A stretch of 64,000 nt of DNA from Azorinus chamasolen. Taxonomy: Eukaryota > Mollusca > Bivalvia > Cardiida > Solecurtidae. Both the position numbers and the translations under genes were made by a program. The stretch's first letter is position 1. The number at the start of each line of letters is the position of its first letter. The stretch covers positions 23,818,655 through 23,882,654 of the forward strand of contig OY755252.1 in assembly GCA_963576725.1 (NCBI GenBank), read 5' to 3'. Positions 1-11,112 of this stretch are shown here, in pieces. Below the pieces are notes generated by a model. That model was not told the DNA's origin. It did not search any database and saw only the letters and a list, made by a program, of their open reading frames with translations.

Positions 1-570
1 GTCGTTGTAGTGAAAGTAGTATTTGTTTTTTATAGTAGTGGTGGTTGTGATGTTGATGGCAGTCTATTCGTTTATGTATTTCTATATTTAAATCGCAATG
101 GAATTTTCCCAGACTACATTCTTATTCATGAAATTCTGATACGATATTTATTCTTGCCATTTCTTATATTCTGTATTTTTTTGTGCTCAATAAAGTGCCA
201 TTACAATCTGTATGGATAGTTTTCCTGTATGTTTATGTCTCTGAATAAATCTAAATTCTGTTTTCTTGAAAAGAAAATCTAAAATTCTCCTGCCTTGCAT
301 GAAAGAAGTGTTCTAATGGAAAAATGTTTCACGATATTAGTGTAGTTTTTAATACAGTTTATATTGTATAATATGAACATATAAATCAAGATTGTTATTT
401 CTTCAGAAAACATAGAACATACATATACGCGTCTTATTATTTAGCCGTTGAAATTCGCTGTGCATTTCTAAAGATAGGTATATACTGTATGTTTTATGTT
501 TTTTGTTAAGGTGTTCTGTTGATTTTTCGTTTTTCTGGGGGGTTTTTTGGTTGGTGGGGGGGTGTCGTAC
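1..570. other. AT-rich stretch, no gene seen
   Basis: No coding similarity was recognised. A plus-strand AATAAA lies near 189 and a second AATAAA near 244, so this could be the 3' end of a transcript entering from the left, but there is no coding sequence to support that. A G/T-rich tract at 535-562 precedes the fold-back element. Confidence 0.3.
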
Positions 571-2343
571 GATTTCTTTGTCTGCGATTTTCCTACGATA
601 TATTGTTCCATAGTAGAAGTCAACGGGCTGCGAAGTTGTCTACTATCATGGTACGATCATTTGTGTATACTGACCGGGTCTTATCCGCACGATGACTGAC
701 CGGCGACGGCTTGGTTAAGGCAATCGTACTGAGTCTTTATGCCTAGTTTATACCTAATTTACATTTGCCTTGCGATGAGTTTACGGCGTTCGTGAGTTTA
801 CGACTAATCGTAACGGCATTTCCGTATGGTCTCCGTACGGTTTCGTACGGATTCCCGGGCGTCAGCCCCAACGATTTGTCATAAAAAAGTTATTCATATT
901 TTCAAAAATCACAAGTCCGCAGCCCCTAAACACGTGGTTACAGGCATCATCGTACGACCCTCGAACGGGAATTGTACGGAGGCCGCGCGAGGTTCGTACG
1001 GAAAAAGACCTATTTTTGGTGGACATGTAGCCAAATAAAATCGTAAGGCGACCGTAAGGTCATCGCAAGAACACCACAAGGCTGCCAGTCGGTGTCCGTG
1101 CAAAACCCGTGAAATCGTACGTATATCGCAAAGTCATCCTTCCTGCGGCAACCTCACAGTGACCGTACGATGGCCTTGCGGCGATTTTGAGATTCATGAT
1201 GGGTGCATATTTATTTGACATTTCCCGCATCCATTTCCCGCACCCTGTCTAGCAACAGAAGATAAAAAACCCGCTGGTCTTCATATGGAACCCGCACAGG
1301 CTCGGTACGGGATCCGCACAATTGTCTTTTCCAAGTGGAGACAGCGCGGTGACTACACGGAGATCGCATGATCTTCGTACGGTCGCCGCTCAATCATCTT
1401 ACGGATAAGCCGCGATCCGTTTGCACAAACAATAATACGATGATCGTAGACAATGTAAACAAAAACTTCGCAGCCCTAAGACTTCAACGATGCAAAACAA
1501 TAATATAGGAAAATCGCAGACAAGGAAATTGCACGGCCCCGTGGCACATGTAACGCAAATGCCCTTACGACGGGTCTACGGGCGCCGTTAACTAATCGTA
1601 ATCTAATGTAAACTAGTCATTATAAGGGCATTTCAGTGCGGTCTCCGTAGGGAGGCAGGGGGTCACCGTACGATTTTAGTACAGATTCCCGGGCGTCGCA
1701 ACCCTACGATTTGTCATAAAAAAGTTATACATATTTTCAAAAATCGCAAGCCCGGAGGCCGTGCGAGGGGCGTGTCCGCAGCCCCTAAACACATGGTTAC
1801 AGGCATCGTACGATCCCCGCACGGGAATGGTACAGAGGCCGCGCGAGGTTCGTGCGGAAAACGAACTATTTTCGGTGGAAATGTAGCTAACAAAATCGTA
1901 CGGCGACCGTACGATCATCGCATGATCACCGCAAGACTGCCTCTCAGTGCCCTCGCAATACCAGTGAAATCGTACGTACATTGAACGGTCATCGAGCAGC
2001 AACCTCACAGCGACCGCACAATGGCCGTGCGTCGATTGTGAGATTTCTGATGGGTGTATATATTTCCCGCATTAATAGTTTGTCTACTATAGAAGATGGA
2101 ACAACCCCGCTGGTAATCGCATGGAACCCGCATAGGCACCGTGTGGACTCCGCACGGGCTCCTTACGATTGTCTTATCCAAGCGGAGACAGCGCAGTGAC
2201 TGCACGGAGATCACACGATCTCCGCACGGTCGCCGCTCAGTCATCCTACGGATAAGCCCCGATTAGTATACACAAAAACATCGCAGTCTGTAGACTTCAA
2301 CGATGCAAAATTCTATCGTAGGAAAATCGCAGACAAAGAAATC
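571..2343. mobile_element. CGTACG-rich fold-back element with long inverted ends
   Basis: The left end (from 571) and right end (to 2343) are inverted copies for about 120-145 bp; the outermost motif is GATTTCTTTGTCTGCGATTT. The interior holds two direct copies, about 835 bp apart, of a segment full of CGTACG and CGTACGATC motifs (about 850-1430 and 1690-2270). A third copy of the end motif sits near 1500-1530, at the join between the two copies. This is the structure of a non-autonomous DNA transposon that became a tandem dimer. No transposase was seen and no target-site duplication is clear. The short reading frames inside are not conserved between the two copies, so I do not call genes. 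Confidence 0.7.
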
Positions 2344-2348
2344 TTCAG

Positions 2349-2418
2349 CTAATAGATGTTCATGGTGTCATTATTTCTTACATGAATATTGAACTGGCAA
2401 AGGTTTAAGTAATTATTG
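2349..2418. repeat. Degraded end of a TTAA-bounded MITE (R type)
   Basis: The stretch carries the motif CATTATTTCTTACATGAATA and ends in AAAGGTTTAA. The same arm recurs near 7171, 10441, 11041 and 47480, usually running into GGGTTAA. Only one arm is present here. Confidence 0.4.
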
Positions 2419-2808
2419 TAAAGCCTTCCTGTGTTACGTTAAACACCTTTTTGAAACCACTTTGGAGATTTCAAACAGTTTAGATCTTGATGAAACACTT
2501 TATTACTAAACATCTGATCTAGATCCAAATTATCTGCAGAGGTAACTACAGAGTATTTCTCCCCAGAGTATTGTTAAAGTAGGATATGGTGTGGATATGA
2601 AGGATTTCTGTTTTCAGAACGTAGCGTTTTGCATGGATAATATATATATTATATAGTGGAATGTCCCATCATTAATTTAAGTATAGAGACCCTTCAATGT
2701 ATGCTTTTCAATGCCACACATGGCATACCTTTGTCCGATGGTTCCACTAGGAGTCATGTGATCTGAGCCTATTGCTTTTGTTAATGCAAATACAATCTAT
2801 GCCCACAT

Positions 2809-3054
2809 TTAACCCTTTCGGCGACAAACTTTTCGCTGTTGTCTGCAATCCAATTTTGTTAAATATGTCGGCAAAATACGGAAACAAGATAAATAAATGC
2901 AAATTTCAAAGGAATAAAGCACATATATAGAAATAGAGTTTGAGGCAAAAAGTGAAGTCCCTGATCAGCCGTCGCCTTGAAAAGGCGGCGTCTGATCTGG
3001 GACTGCACTATTTGTTGTGGTGCATTTATGCGACATTGGCGGTGAAAGGGTTAA
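2809..3054 (+). mobile_element. TTAA-bounded palindromic MITE, family H copy 1
   Basis: Starts TTAACCCTTTCGGCG and ends GTGAAAGGGTTAA, with TTAA intact on both sides. The centre is a hairpin (GTCCCTGATCAGCC against its complement around GGCGGCG). Copies lie at 11862-12113 and 51728-51892. TTAA ends followed by CCC are typical of piggyBac-type MITEs. No coding capacity. Confidence 0.75.
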
Positions 3055-3170
3055 CCGGAATCAAATAATAAGTTTCTGACATATTATGAAAACAAGTTTG
3101 CTTAGCATTCTACAACAAGCAGCATATTATGCCGCAGTAACTGTATCTACATGTATACATGTTTGTTGGT

Positions 3171-3706
3171 TCGTATTTTGCCTCCAGCTGACGATGCGAC
3201 ACCTGTCTATATAGCTCGTTGTGGTTCGTATTTGCCTCCAGCTGGCGATGAGACACCGGTCTATATAGCTCGTTGTGGTTCGTATTTGCCTCCAGCTGGC
3301 GATGCAACACCGGTCTATATAGCTCGTTGTGGTTCGTATTTGCCTCCAGCTGGCGATGCGACATCGGTCTATATAGCTCGTTGTGGTTCGTATCTGCCTC
3401 CAGCTGGCGATGCGACACCGGTCTATATAGCTCGTTGTGGTTCGTATTTGCCTCCAGCTGGCGATGCGACACCGGTCTATATAGCTCGTTGTGGTTCGTA
3501 TTTGCCTCCAGCTGGCGATGCGACACCGGTCTACATAGCTCGTTGTGGTTCGTATCTGCCTCCAGCTGTCAATGCGACACCGGTCTATATAGCTCGTTGT
3601 GGTTCGTATTTTGCCTCCAGCTGACGATGCGACACCGGTCTGTATAGCTCGTTGTGGTTCGTACATGTATCTGCCTCCAGCTGGCGATGCGACACCGGTC
3701 TATATA
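3171..3706. repeat. 54-bp tandem repeat, about ten units
   Basis: Ten units contain TTGCCTCCAGCTGGCGATG and CTCGTTGTGGTTCGTA at a steady 54-bp spacing. Because 54 is a multiple of three and the unit has few stops, long frames stay open on both strands (for example an 18-residue repeat containing GSYLPPAGDATPVY). Units differ by point changes, and edge units carry 1-bp insertions that break frame. I read it as a minisatellite next to a retrotransposon end, not a protein gene. Confidence 0.85.
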
Positions 3707-3708
3707 AC

Positions 3709-4236
3709 TCCCGTATAACACAATTACGCACTTCTTGCCATAAATTGAAAATTGAAACTGGTCGCTATGGTAGACATCGTATAGAACGGCAACAGAGACA
3801 CTGTGATATATGTGGCAGTAGATATATTGAAGACGAGTTTCATTTATAGGTGAAAAGTACAAGGTTGTTAGACAAAGATATATTTCAACTTATTGTAGAA
3901 CGAGGCCAAATATGTTAAAACTGACTCAGCTTTTAAGTTCCAACGATGAAGTTGAAATTTCAAAGCTAGTAACGTACGTTTCATGTGCACTTAAAATACG
4001 CAGTAACCTTCTTTCTGCTTAAAGTATTAGAAAACGTTCCAAATTTTTTACCCTCCGCGTAATGTCATACATGTATTAGCATGTATTTTATTAGGGGTTG
4101 AATGCTAAAATTCTGTTTTATGTGCTCAAGCGGGTGCTTGACTTTGATTATACCTTGTATTGTACAATGTATAGGGATGATAAACTCTATATGTTTAAAT
4201 CCAAAATAAAGTGTATTCTTATTCTGATTCTGATAT
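3709..4236 (+). pseudogene. Non-LTR retrotransposon 3' end with zinc-finger C-terminus
   Basis: The first part translates to HKLKIETGRYGRHRIERQQR and then CDICGSRYIEDEFHL. This is the Cys-rich segment commonly found after the reverse transcriptase of metazoan non-LTR retrotransposons. A stop or frameshift at about 3849 breaks it. A second frame from 3855 reads KYKVVRQRYISTYCRTRPNM and ends KIRSNLLSA-stop at 4022. The 3' part carries AATAAA near 4205 and an ATTCTGATTCTGAT tail, a short-repeat tail typical of such elements. The reverse transcriptase itself is absent, so this is a 5'-truncated dead copy. It abuts the 54-bp tandem repeat. Confidence 0.65.
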
Positions 4237-4324
4237 AACGCACTACATTCACTTGACCTTTTAGCCCAGATAGCGCATCAAATAAGTCATGTTACAATTA
4301 TCTCTCCTCACATATCTCGCTACC

Positions 4325-4503
4325 TGGGTCCATGCTTATAAAGCTTTTTAGCTGAGTCAGAGTTCGTTCTCAAGCTTTTGATTGGTCAGATTGGAGTTCT
4401 CAAGTTTTTGATTGGTCAGAGTTGAGCCAAAGGCTCAAGTCTGACCAATCAAAAACTTGAGAACGAACTCAGACTCGACTAAAAGTTTTATAAGCATGGA
4501 CCC
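4325..4503. mobile_element. Hairpin MITE, family A copy 1
   Basis: Nearly the whole element is an inverted repeat. It starts CTGGGTCCATGCTTATAAA and ends TTTATAAGCATGGACCC. Each arm carries GATTGGTCAG (an inverted CCAAT box), present several times. Other copies are at 37763, 39037, 45012 and 52598. No coding capacity and no clear target-site duplication. Confidence 0.75.
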
Positions 4504-4506
4504 TGG

Positions 4507-4580
4507 CTGACATATGCAAACAACTTGAATCCAGATGAGACACCCAGTAGCTCGGGATCTCATCTGTATCCACGCTGTTT
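4507..4580. repeat. Orphan palindromic core of G/D-type MITE
   Basis: CCAGATGAGAC faces GATCTCATCTG with GCAAACA and TGTTTGC outside. The same core, in the form GACGCCGAGTTACTCGGCGTC, lies in G and D copies elsewhere. The outer arms are not recognisable. Confidence 0.4.
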
Positions 4581-4635
4581 GCCACCAAGTCAACATATCC
4601 TCAAAGGCTTAAATGTATCGGAAGAAAGCCAAGCT

Positions 4636-4887
4636 TTAACCCTTTACCCAATAGCCTGTTTCTAGTTTTGAAGACATATGACCACTTAAAGCAGGTTGAA
4701 AGTAAAGCAGAATGCGCCTTAAGGCGCATTCTGCTTTACTTTCAGCCTGCTTTAAGCTACCACCTACTAGGATATAGAAAATGTTTATTATGCAATATGT
4801 TCATGACTGTATGAATTTGAACTATTTTCTTCAGCGGAGGAATAAATCAAACACGCTAAAAGCCGCTTCTATCAGGTAAAGGGTTAT
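4636..4887 (+). mobile_element. TTAA-bounded palindromic MITE, family B copy 1
   Basis: Starts TTAACCCTTTACCC and ends GGTAAAGGGTTAT, so the right TTAA has one change. The centre is a long hairpin around GCGCCTTAAGGCGC flanked by TTTACTTTCA and its complement. The other copy, 51905-52156, is in reverse orientation. Confidence 0.7.
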
Positions 4888-5347
4888 TATTATACTGCAA
4901 AGTGAAATCCTCACTTCTGATTGGTTAACTAGCCGTGTACATGAGTCCATGTACCCTGTGAGCTGACAGGGTACATGGAAATTCCCCATGGCGGGCCCCA
5001 CATATGATGATCAGAAACCAAATGACCGACTTCTCGACTCGGCTAAACAGTAGCAAAATTCATAATAGATAAGTATTGATACGTAAAGAAAAAAATGCAG
5101 AAATGAATTAAAAACACTTTTGGTTTGACATGACCAATAAAACAGTTTTTAGAGGAGTTATTATATCGTCCAGCCATCTGTTATAACACGAACGCCGATG
5201 AAATACAATACGCACACCACTTCGGATACCTTCGGGTAGAAATAATGTATTGGGGCGCTATTTGGGGAATGATCGTGTTTAGTGATTAAATATGCCAAAA
5301 TCGATTTATATAAATTATCCGAACCGTAAAACTTTGCAGTATAATAA
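4887..5347. mobile_element. Possible MITE with 17-bp inverted ends
   Basis: TTATTATACTGCAAAGT at the left (about 4886-4902) is matched by its exact complement at 5331-5347. Inside lies a short hairpin with CCATGTACCCTGT arms at 4947-4978. Only the ends and that hairpin are structured. No copy elsewhere in the window was noticed. Confidence 0.45.
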
Positions 5348-5351
5348 ATTC

Positions 5352-5492
5352 GTTATACAGTTCTTTCCCAGGGTACATGACGATTTATTCCCGGCTGGTA
5401 AAATCATGTAACCCTCGCCTAACGGCTCGGGCAACATGATTTTCCTCAGCCGGGAATAAATCGTCATGTACCCTGGGAAAGAACTGTATAAC
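5352..5492. repeat. Hairpin with perfect 46-bp arms
   Basis: Arms 5352-5397 and 5447-5492 are exact complements (outer motif GTTATACAGTTCTTTCCC). The pairing continues imperfectly inward through AAAATCATGT. The arms share the CAGGGTACATG motif with the small hairpin at 4947-4978, so the two may belong to one composite element. Confidence 0.7.
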
Positions 5493-5550
5493 TAATAATA
5501 TATTGGAGTGCAAGTGAGCATCGGTGTTGTACAGCCGGGAAAGGAAAGAG

Positions 5551-5738
5551 TTAAGCTTTAGCCTGCTGAGCAGAATTTTTACATGATTTTTCACCTACAA
5601 CATTTTCAAAACTTAAACTATACTCAGTTTGTCTACAAAAAATGCAACAGGGTGTTAAACAGTTTTTTGGATCCCGATAAGACACCGAGTAACTGTTTGC
5701 ATAGGTATTCACTCATCCACCGACAGGCTAAATGTTGA
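5551..5738 (+). mobile_element. TTAA-bounded MITE, family D copy 1 (degraded)
   Basis: Starts TTAAGCTTTAGCCTGCTGAG and ends CAGGCTAAATGTT. The interior follows the copy at 7992-8205 (TTTTTCACCTAC, then GATCCCGATAAGACACCGAGT). Confidence 0.5.
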
Positions 5739-7501
5739 GTGGTAGTATTGTCGTCAATGCATAAATAATCCTCCTCAGCTCTTCTTGAAAGCAAACAACA
5801 CCAATCAAATAGAAATTTACATAAGCAATTAATGACATGATAATGATCTGTGACTTTTTGCGCTCAAGTGGCATCAACTTGTGACTTACTCCAATCAAAA
5901 TGAAACGTTCATAAGCAATTAACACTTTACATGATGCATCGTCCTACAGGACACCCCGTTATTGGCGCGGGGAAATTAAGTCCCCGCGTCTATATGGAAC
6001 GTTTTCGGTGGAATTTCACTGGTAGGAGGGCTGATTTAACAAGACTTGTGAGAATACGGTGGAACTGTAATTCGTGGGTTATGAGTGTAAAAACAGTATG
6101 TTTGTAATAATACATTCAATAGAGTTGGAAACAGGTCGACTGATCTGTTTCCACTGTATGATTGTTTGTATTTTGGAAATGAAACTATTAGAAAATTATT
6201 TCTCCTATGGTCGGGGCTAATACAAAATGTAATACCGCAATGGCAAGATCATTAACGATAACCACCGAGGAAATGTCTAAGATGTTGCGAAACCGAGTAT
6301 GACTAAAACACGGAAGGAAGATATTTGGCGAAATGAGGCGAAAGCAGGCGAAAGGAGGATTAAAGATTAAATACGGCTACTGATTAGTTATTATAAGTGA
6401 TATGAACATATATTTTAAATATATTTGGCATTAATATACTGATATAAGCCTGAAGATATGAACACATCATTAACATATTGATGAAATTTACATGATTTAC
6501 CGGAAACACGGATTACTTGCTGCTTTCGCTACAGTACTAAATCCCGCGAAAGGAGCTCTTAAGTAATGTAATTGAATGTAGAACTGCGGTTTATCATTAG
6601 TGTTTTAATTAATATATACACCTATTTTATGCTAGAGCATGATTTAAGACACAGGCATAACCTTTTACTTCATAGATACACCTTTGCAAACAGGGTAAAC
6701 CTAGAGTAAACTCAAAATGGATGGCTCCTGCTGAATCTGCTCTGTTTACTTATGAACCAATATAGATCTGATGCAAAAGTTTCTGCCATGGTGAAAGCTT
6801 CCAGTGTTCAAATTTCATTCTGAACATGCCACTAATTAATCGTCATAATGGCACTTGCATGAAAAATCACTGTTACAGTACGTCAGACAATTTGGATCTT
6901 GATGAGATGGCCAGTTACTCTAGGTTCAAAGTGTCAAGGCTACAGTTACGTATGATGCTCTTTGGCATTTTATTTTGACATACAGTTGATATCTCGAATT
7001 GGATAATATACAGTACGGAGTTATTATGAAAAAAATACTATTATGTCTAAAATAGGAGTTTTCAGCATTACTCTAGGCATGCAATAAGCTTTGAACTTAA
7101 GAAATTGTTCAGATTAGAAATTAGATATATGTGTGCTTAAGCCATTATAAAAAGTGGACTGATAAATATTCATGATATCATTATTTCTTACATGAATAAT
7201 TAACCTGAAAGGGGATAAAGGGTCCAGTGTGAGACTGAAAGAGTTATTGTATAATTAGGGCCACTCGACTAAAATAGCTACCGTTTCAAGGGCCCTTTGT
7301 GATGAAACTGAAGAATGTTGTTGCGTTACTAAGGCCATATGAGTAGCTCTAAACATTTAGACATTTTGTTGACATTACTTAAATATCATAAACATGTAAA
7401 CAGGTTTGATTATTATTCTGTAATACGCGACTTTTGATGCTTAGCATCAATGATTTTCTTGTGAATCTTATTGAATGCAATGTTTGTATTCATAATGCCA
7501 A
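5739..7501. other. No gene seen; scattered repeat remnants
   Basis: A short hairpin CGCGGGGAAATTAAGTCCCC lies at 5967-5989. An R-type MITE arm (ATATCATTATTTCTTACATG) is at about 7171-7226. A weak GCAAACAG...CTGCTCTGTTT core lies near 6686-6752. The rest is unstructured AT-rich sequence without recognisable coding similarity. Confidence 0.3.
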
Positions 7502-7730
7502 TTAACCCATTTCCTCATAGGCTATTTTTAGATACAACCTCTTTGAATAAATCTACCGAAAAGGAACATTAACTAGAGAAAAGGAAAATCTTAGAATGTT
7601 GTAGTTTAAAACCACTGTGATAAATAGAGCATTTGCTCCTATAGGAGCAAATGCTCTATTTATCACAATGGTTTCATAAAGTGACTTTTACAGAGTCGTC
7701 AAAAGTCGTCAATATAAGGGAATGGGTTAA
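7502..7730 (+). mobile_element. TTAA-bounded palindromic MITE, family E copy 1
   Basis: Starts TTAACCCATTTCCTCATAG and ends GGGAATGGGTTAA, with both TTAA present. The centre is a hairpin: GAGCATTTGCTCCTATAGG pairs with its complement, bounded by GTGATAAATA and TATTTATCAC. At least six relatives are at 21262, 41513, 45522, 48451, 48674 and 56116. Confidence 0.8.
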
Positions 7731-7991
7731 GGAAATAATTATCATATGTAGCCTATTAGCGAGCTGAAAATACCATGATCAAACGGCGGCTGTTAAAGGA
7801 GCCGGATCTACTCCGTTGGCTAAGGCGTGAAACTGTATCTCTGCGAGGTAAAGTGTTCATGAACCATAGGCTACAAACTAATGACATGATAATGTATAAT
7901 ATTTGCTGTAACTCTTTAGTATTTTTTTGCTTTGCTAAACGTTTGAAATGAAACAGAAGGAGTACTGTACCAAATATTTGCTTAGTAGATT

Positions 7992-8205
7992 TTAACCTTT
8001 AGCCAGCCGAGTAAATCATTTTTACATAATTTTTCACCTACTATATTTTCAAAATTCAAGTTATAATCAATTAGTCTACCAACATGCAATCAGGATGCCA
8101 AGCAATTTGGACCCCGATGAGACGCCGAGTTACTCGGCCTCTCTTCTCAATACAAACTGTTTGCAAAAGTATTCTCTCACCCGCCCATAGCAGGCTAAAG
8201 GTTAA
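7992..8205 (+). mobile_element. TTAA-bounded MITE, family D copy 2
   Basis: Starts TTAACCTTTAGCC and ends GGCTAAAGGTTAA, with TTAA on both sides. The core is GATGAGACGCCGAGTTACTC within AATTTGGACC and AACTGTTTGC. The core is shared with family G although the outer arms differ. Confidence 0.7.
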
Positions 8206-9583
8206 GAAATACTTATAATAACATTTCTACACTGGAATCCTGTTTACTCTACTCCAATGCTATGGTCTAGTTTTACAACACTGTGGACGAAAAGCGGATA
8301 GGGTCCGACTGAGGCAAATAATTATTCGGCACATAATCAGAAATGAGACTTTTGGTACTTTTGTAATGAACGATACAGCCATATTGTTAAAATGAGAGGG
8401 GCAGTAATATATAGAGGATTTTACATGAGTGTTCTTGATTATTGGATTTATTAAAAAGACGAATTTAATAAATCCAATTATCATGAACACGAATGCAAGA
8501 TCCTATTTATAACATAACAAACACAAATGTTTTTTGCAGCCAATATTTTTTCAGCAGTAACGTGGATTGTTATGAATTCTCCTTACATATAGAAATGATG
8601 AATGAAATGTGTTATTAGGTTCGCTAAATAACTGGGACAAAGTAGGTCCAAAATTTCCAACTGTTTTTTTGACTAACTGTCATATCAACCAGGATCTAAT
8701 TCAGACCTCTCTGATATTCAATTTAACTGTGATAGTTTATGATAACAAAACCTTACAGAAACACGTCAAAATAATTTTTGAGTTACAGTTTCGACATACA
8801 AACACGTCACATTATGACGTCACTGTACACAACATGTGTCTATGTAAAGTGCGCCATTTGCTAATAGTTTAAATAAAGACTACACACAGTCCGCCTACAC
8901 ATCTGACACTCACTGTCAATGAGATTAAAATGCGCCTTCGTTTTGGTATATTAAGCCCTTCATCAGTGTTGTATACACATGGACATGGATATTTCCACTG
9001 TGAAAAAGTTTATTGAAATGGATAAAAGATTCAGTTATTGAGTACGAGCTGCTGCATAAAATGTGTTGGAACAGGAGGAAGATTTTCGCGATCAGCTGAT
9101 TTGGAGTATAACATATTTGAAATATGTTTGTGCTGTGTTGGATTCAGATGACTATAGTTGTTGATTGATGTTTGTGCTGTGCTACATTCAGATGACTATA
9201 GTTGTTGATTGACGAGATATTTTTATGAGTAGAAATCTGTATAAACAAAAGGACATGCCGTGAAGAATTGGTAGAATGGATGGTTTGGGTAAGAGTAGCT
9301 GGTAGGTCTTTTTTGGCATACATTTTGTAGATATTTACTGACAGCGATTACAATTTGTATTATTTTATCGCAAGTGCCAACAGTTCTTTGCCATCTATCG
9401 TGACTCGATCGTCTAGGTCACCATCCGCCAGTTTGTTTGTTTGTTTTGACAGCGCGTATGAATACAGTTCGGTCGTTCGAATGTTATTCACTAGTGGATA
9501 TATGCCCGTGAATATCAAAATACATATGATAGTGTTACGTCACGCAGAAGCCACGAGTTATGTTATAAATATATATTAATGGA
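8206..9583. other. No gene seen; small hairpin and short direct duplication
   Basis: A hairpin lies at about 8430-8491 (GGATTTATTAA against TTAATAAATCC). A 45-bp direct duplication containing CAGATGACTATAGTTGTTG lies at about 9124-9212. No coding similarity was recognised. Confidence 0.3.
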
Positions 9584-10095
9584 AAAGTAGTAAAGTCAAG
9601 CAGGCAAAGCCACATGCAAGACGCAACCACCACCAAAACACCGATAGACAGCATGACACACACACACTTACAACCACACACCCAAACGCACACACACACA
9701 CACACACGAAATGAACACAGAAAACACCAAAAGACACACAAGAACCAGGGACAAACGTTCCACAACATGAACAAACCACAAGCACAAAGACGCAAGGCAA
9801 ACAAAAGGAAGGGTGACAAAGAGAGTACCGCCTTGGCACGGTCAGCAGCAAAAACACCACTGGGGGTTTAAACCGGTTTACGGACGTCCTAACCTCACAC
9901 TTCTCTCAAAGTCACCCTAGCTTTACAAATATTGTAAATAAAGGTATCCCCGCTGGACTTACCCACAACATAGACGACGGTGAACACAGGACAACATGTA
10001 AAACATAGCATAATAACTGTGACAATCCGTCAAATATGTACTCAATGACTTTGCTGAAGTCAGGGCACCTGCAGGTAAGCCGTTAAGGGCACGAC
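9584..10095 (+). repeat. N-family repeat, long copy with CA tract
   Basis: Begins near AGTAGTAAAGTCA, passes through a CA-rich tract (about 9655-9712), then the conserved core GTACCGCCTTGGCACGGTCA and TTTAAACCGGTTTACGG. It continues to ACTCAATGACTTTGCTGAAG. The 42757-43210 copy has the same order. The class is unknown: it has no clear terminal repeats and no coding domain that I recognise. Confidence 0.55.
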
Positions 10096-10173
10096 AGGGA
10101 AAAAGTAATACATGAGTCTGGTAAGCTCCTCCTGTATCCATAATATGCCTTTCCAAGCCTTTCAAAAAAAAGC

Positions 10174-10493
10174 CTTGCTCCCGTAGGAGCCATCTGATCT
10201 GGGTCTGCTCTGATTGTTTATGGTATGATATATATGACTCAACACATACTGTCATAGCCAAAGATCCCCGGTGTCCATTTGCTATTACAACATTTAACAC
10301 ATTCCCTATTTATCACAATGGTTTCAAAACTACACCATTCTAAAATATTCCTAATCTATAGTTAATATTTCTTTTTGGTAGATTTAATCAAAGAGGTTAG
10401 GTCTAAAAACAGCTAAGAATGAGTTAGTCTGAACAATATTGATATGACGTCATTATTTCTCACATGAATATTCATAGAGTAAAGGGTTAGAAA
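10174..10493. repeat. Partial MITE remnants (core, E arm, R arm)
   Basis: 10174-10222 is a GAGCCATCTGATCTGGGTC core. 10301-10430 is one arm of an E element in reverse (TTTATCACAATGGTTTC to AATCAAAGAGGTTAG). 10441-10493 is an R-type arm ending AAAGGGTTA. Confidence 0.45.
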
Positions 10494-10844
10494 TTACATG
10501 CGACATATTATACATTATAATTCATTAACACGTTTTACCGACAAAGCTGTTTATAAGGGGCATAATTAATAAATCTGAGTAAAATACTTTATAATTATGA
10601 ATGTAAGTAAAATATGTGACATGACGTCTAAATATAGTAGATTCCCCCTAAACCAAAATTCTAGACGTGAGCGTCCGGTGTAGAAGAGTTTGACTTCATA
10701 TGAAATCTAAGAACAAAGTTTTGTATTCCACAGCCAATTCTTATATGAGCTGCTGTAGGATAAGGGTTTGCTTTATTTCCTTATTAAGTACAACAGAACT
10801 GGTTCTACAAGACATGTCGTATGTATTTATACACAAAGTTCCAT

Positions 10845-11005
10845 ACAAGATGCGTAAATTAAAACATTTCAAGAAAAACTTCTTTATTTCTCCACCAAGC
10901 CCTATGTTGTAACCACTGTTTAGAATCGTCTCAAAGAGACGATTCTAAAGAGTGGTCACAACAAAGAGCTTGGTGGCAAATGATGAGTTTAGAATATGAG
11001 TATGC
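10845..11005. mobile_element. Hairpin MITE, family J copy 1
   Basis: The core AGAATCGTCTCAAAGAGACG pairs with itself, flanked by CACTNTTT and AAAGAGTGGTCACAAC. The arms carry CTTTATTTCTCCACCAA and TTGGTGG. Related copies are at 11513, 20815, 22630 and 24321. The same core sits inside K elements, which have quite different arms. Confidence 0.6.
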
Positions 11006-11112
11006 ACTGTTTACTGTAGATCTGCATGATATACCATGTTATTATTTAGATAAAATTATCCATGATGTAATTATTTCTTACATACATATTCATTAGGTAT
11101 GGGTTAACTGGT

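Noticed and set aside
828..2244. Short reading frames within the CGTACG element as genes
   Set aside because: They are not preserved between the two internal copies and use the repeat motif in all frames.
3110..3666. Long overlapping open frames on both strands (138-179 residues) in the 54-bp repeat
   Set aside because: They exist only because the unit length is a multiple of three and stop-poor. Similar frames on both strands are artefacts of the tandem array.
4636..4887. Hairpins as bacterial-type terminators or riboswitches
   Set aside because: The context is eukaryotic and the hairpins are parts of repeated TTAA-bounded elements without U tracts or adjacent genes.
4885..5492. One single element spanning 4885-5492
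   Set aside because: The 17-bp inverted ends bracket only 4887-5347 and the perfect hairpin lies outside, so a single unit cannot be shown from one copy.
9535..9871. Cys/Val-rich and Thr/His-rich frames over the CA tract
   Set aside because: They are products of the CA microsatellite inside an N repeat.
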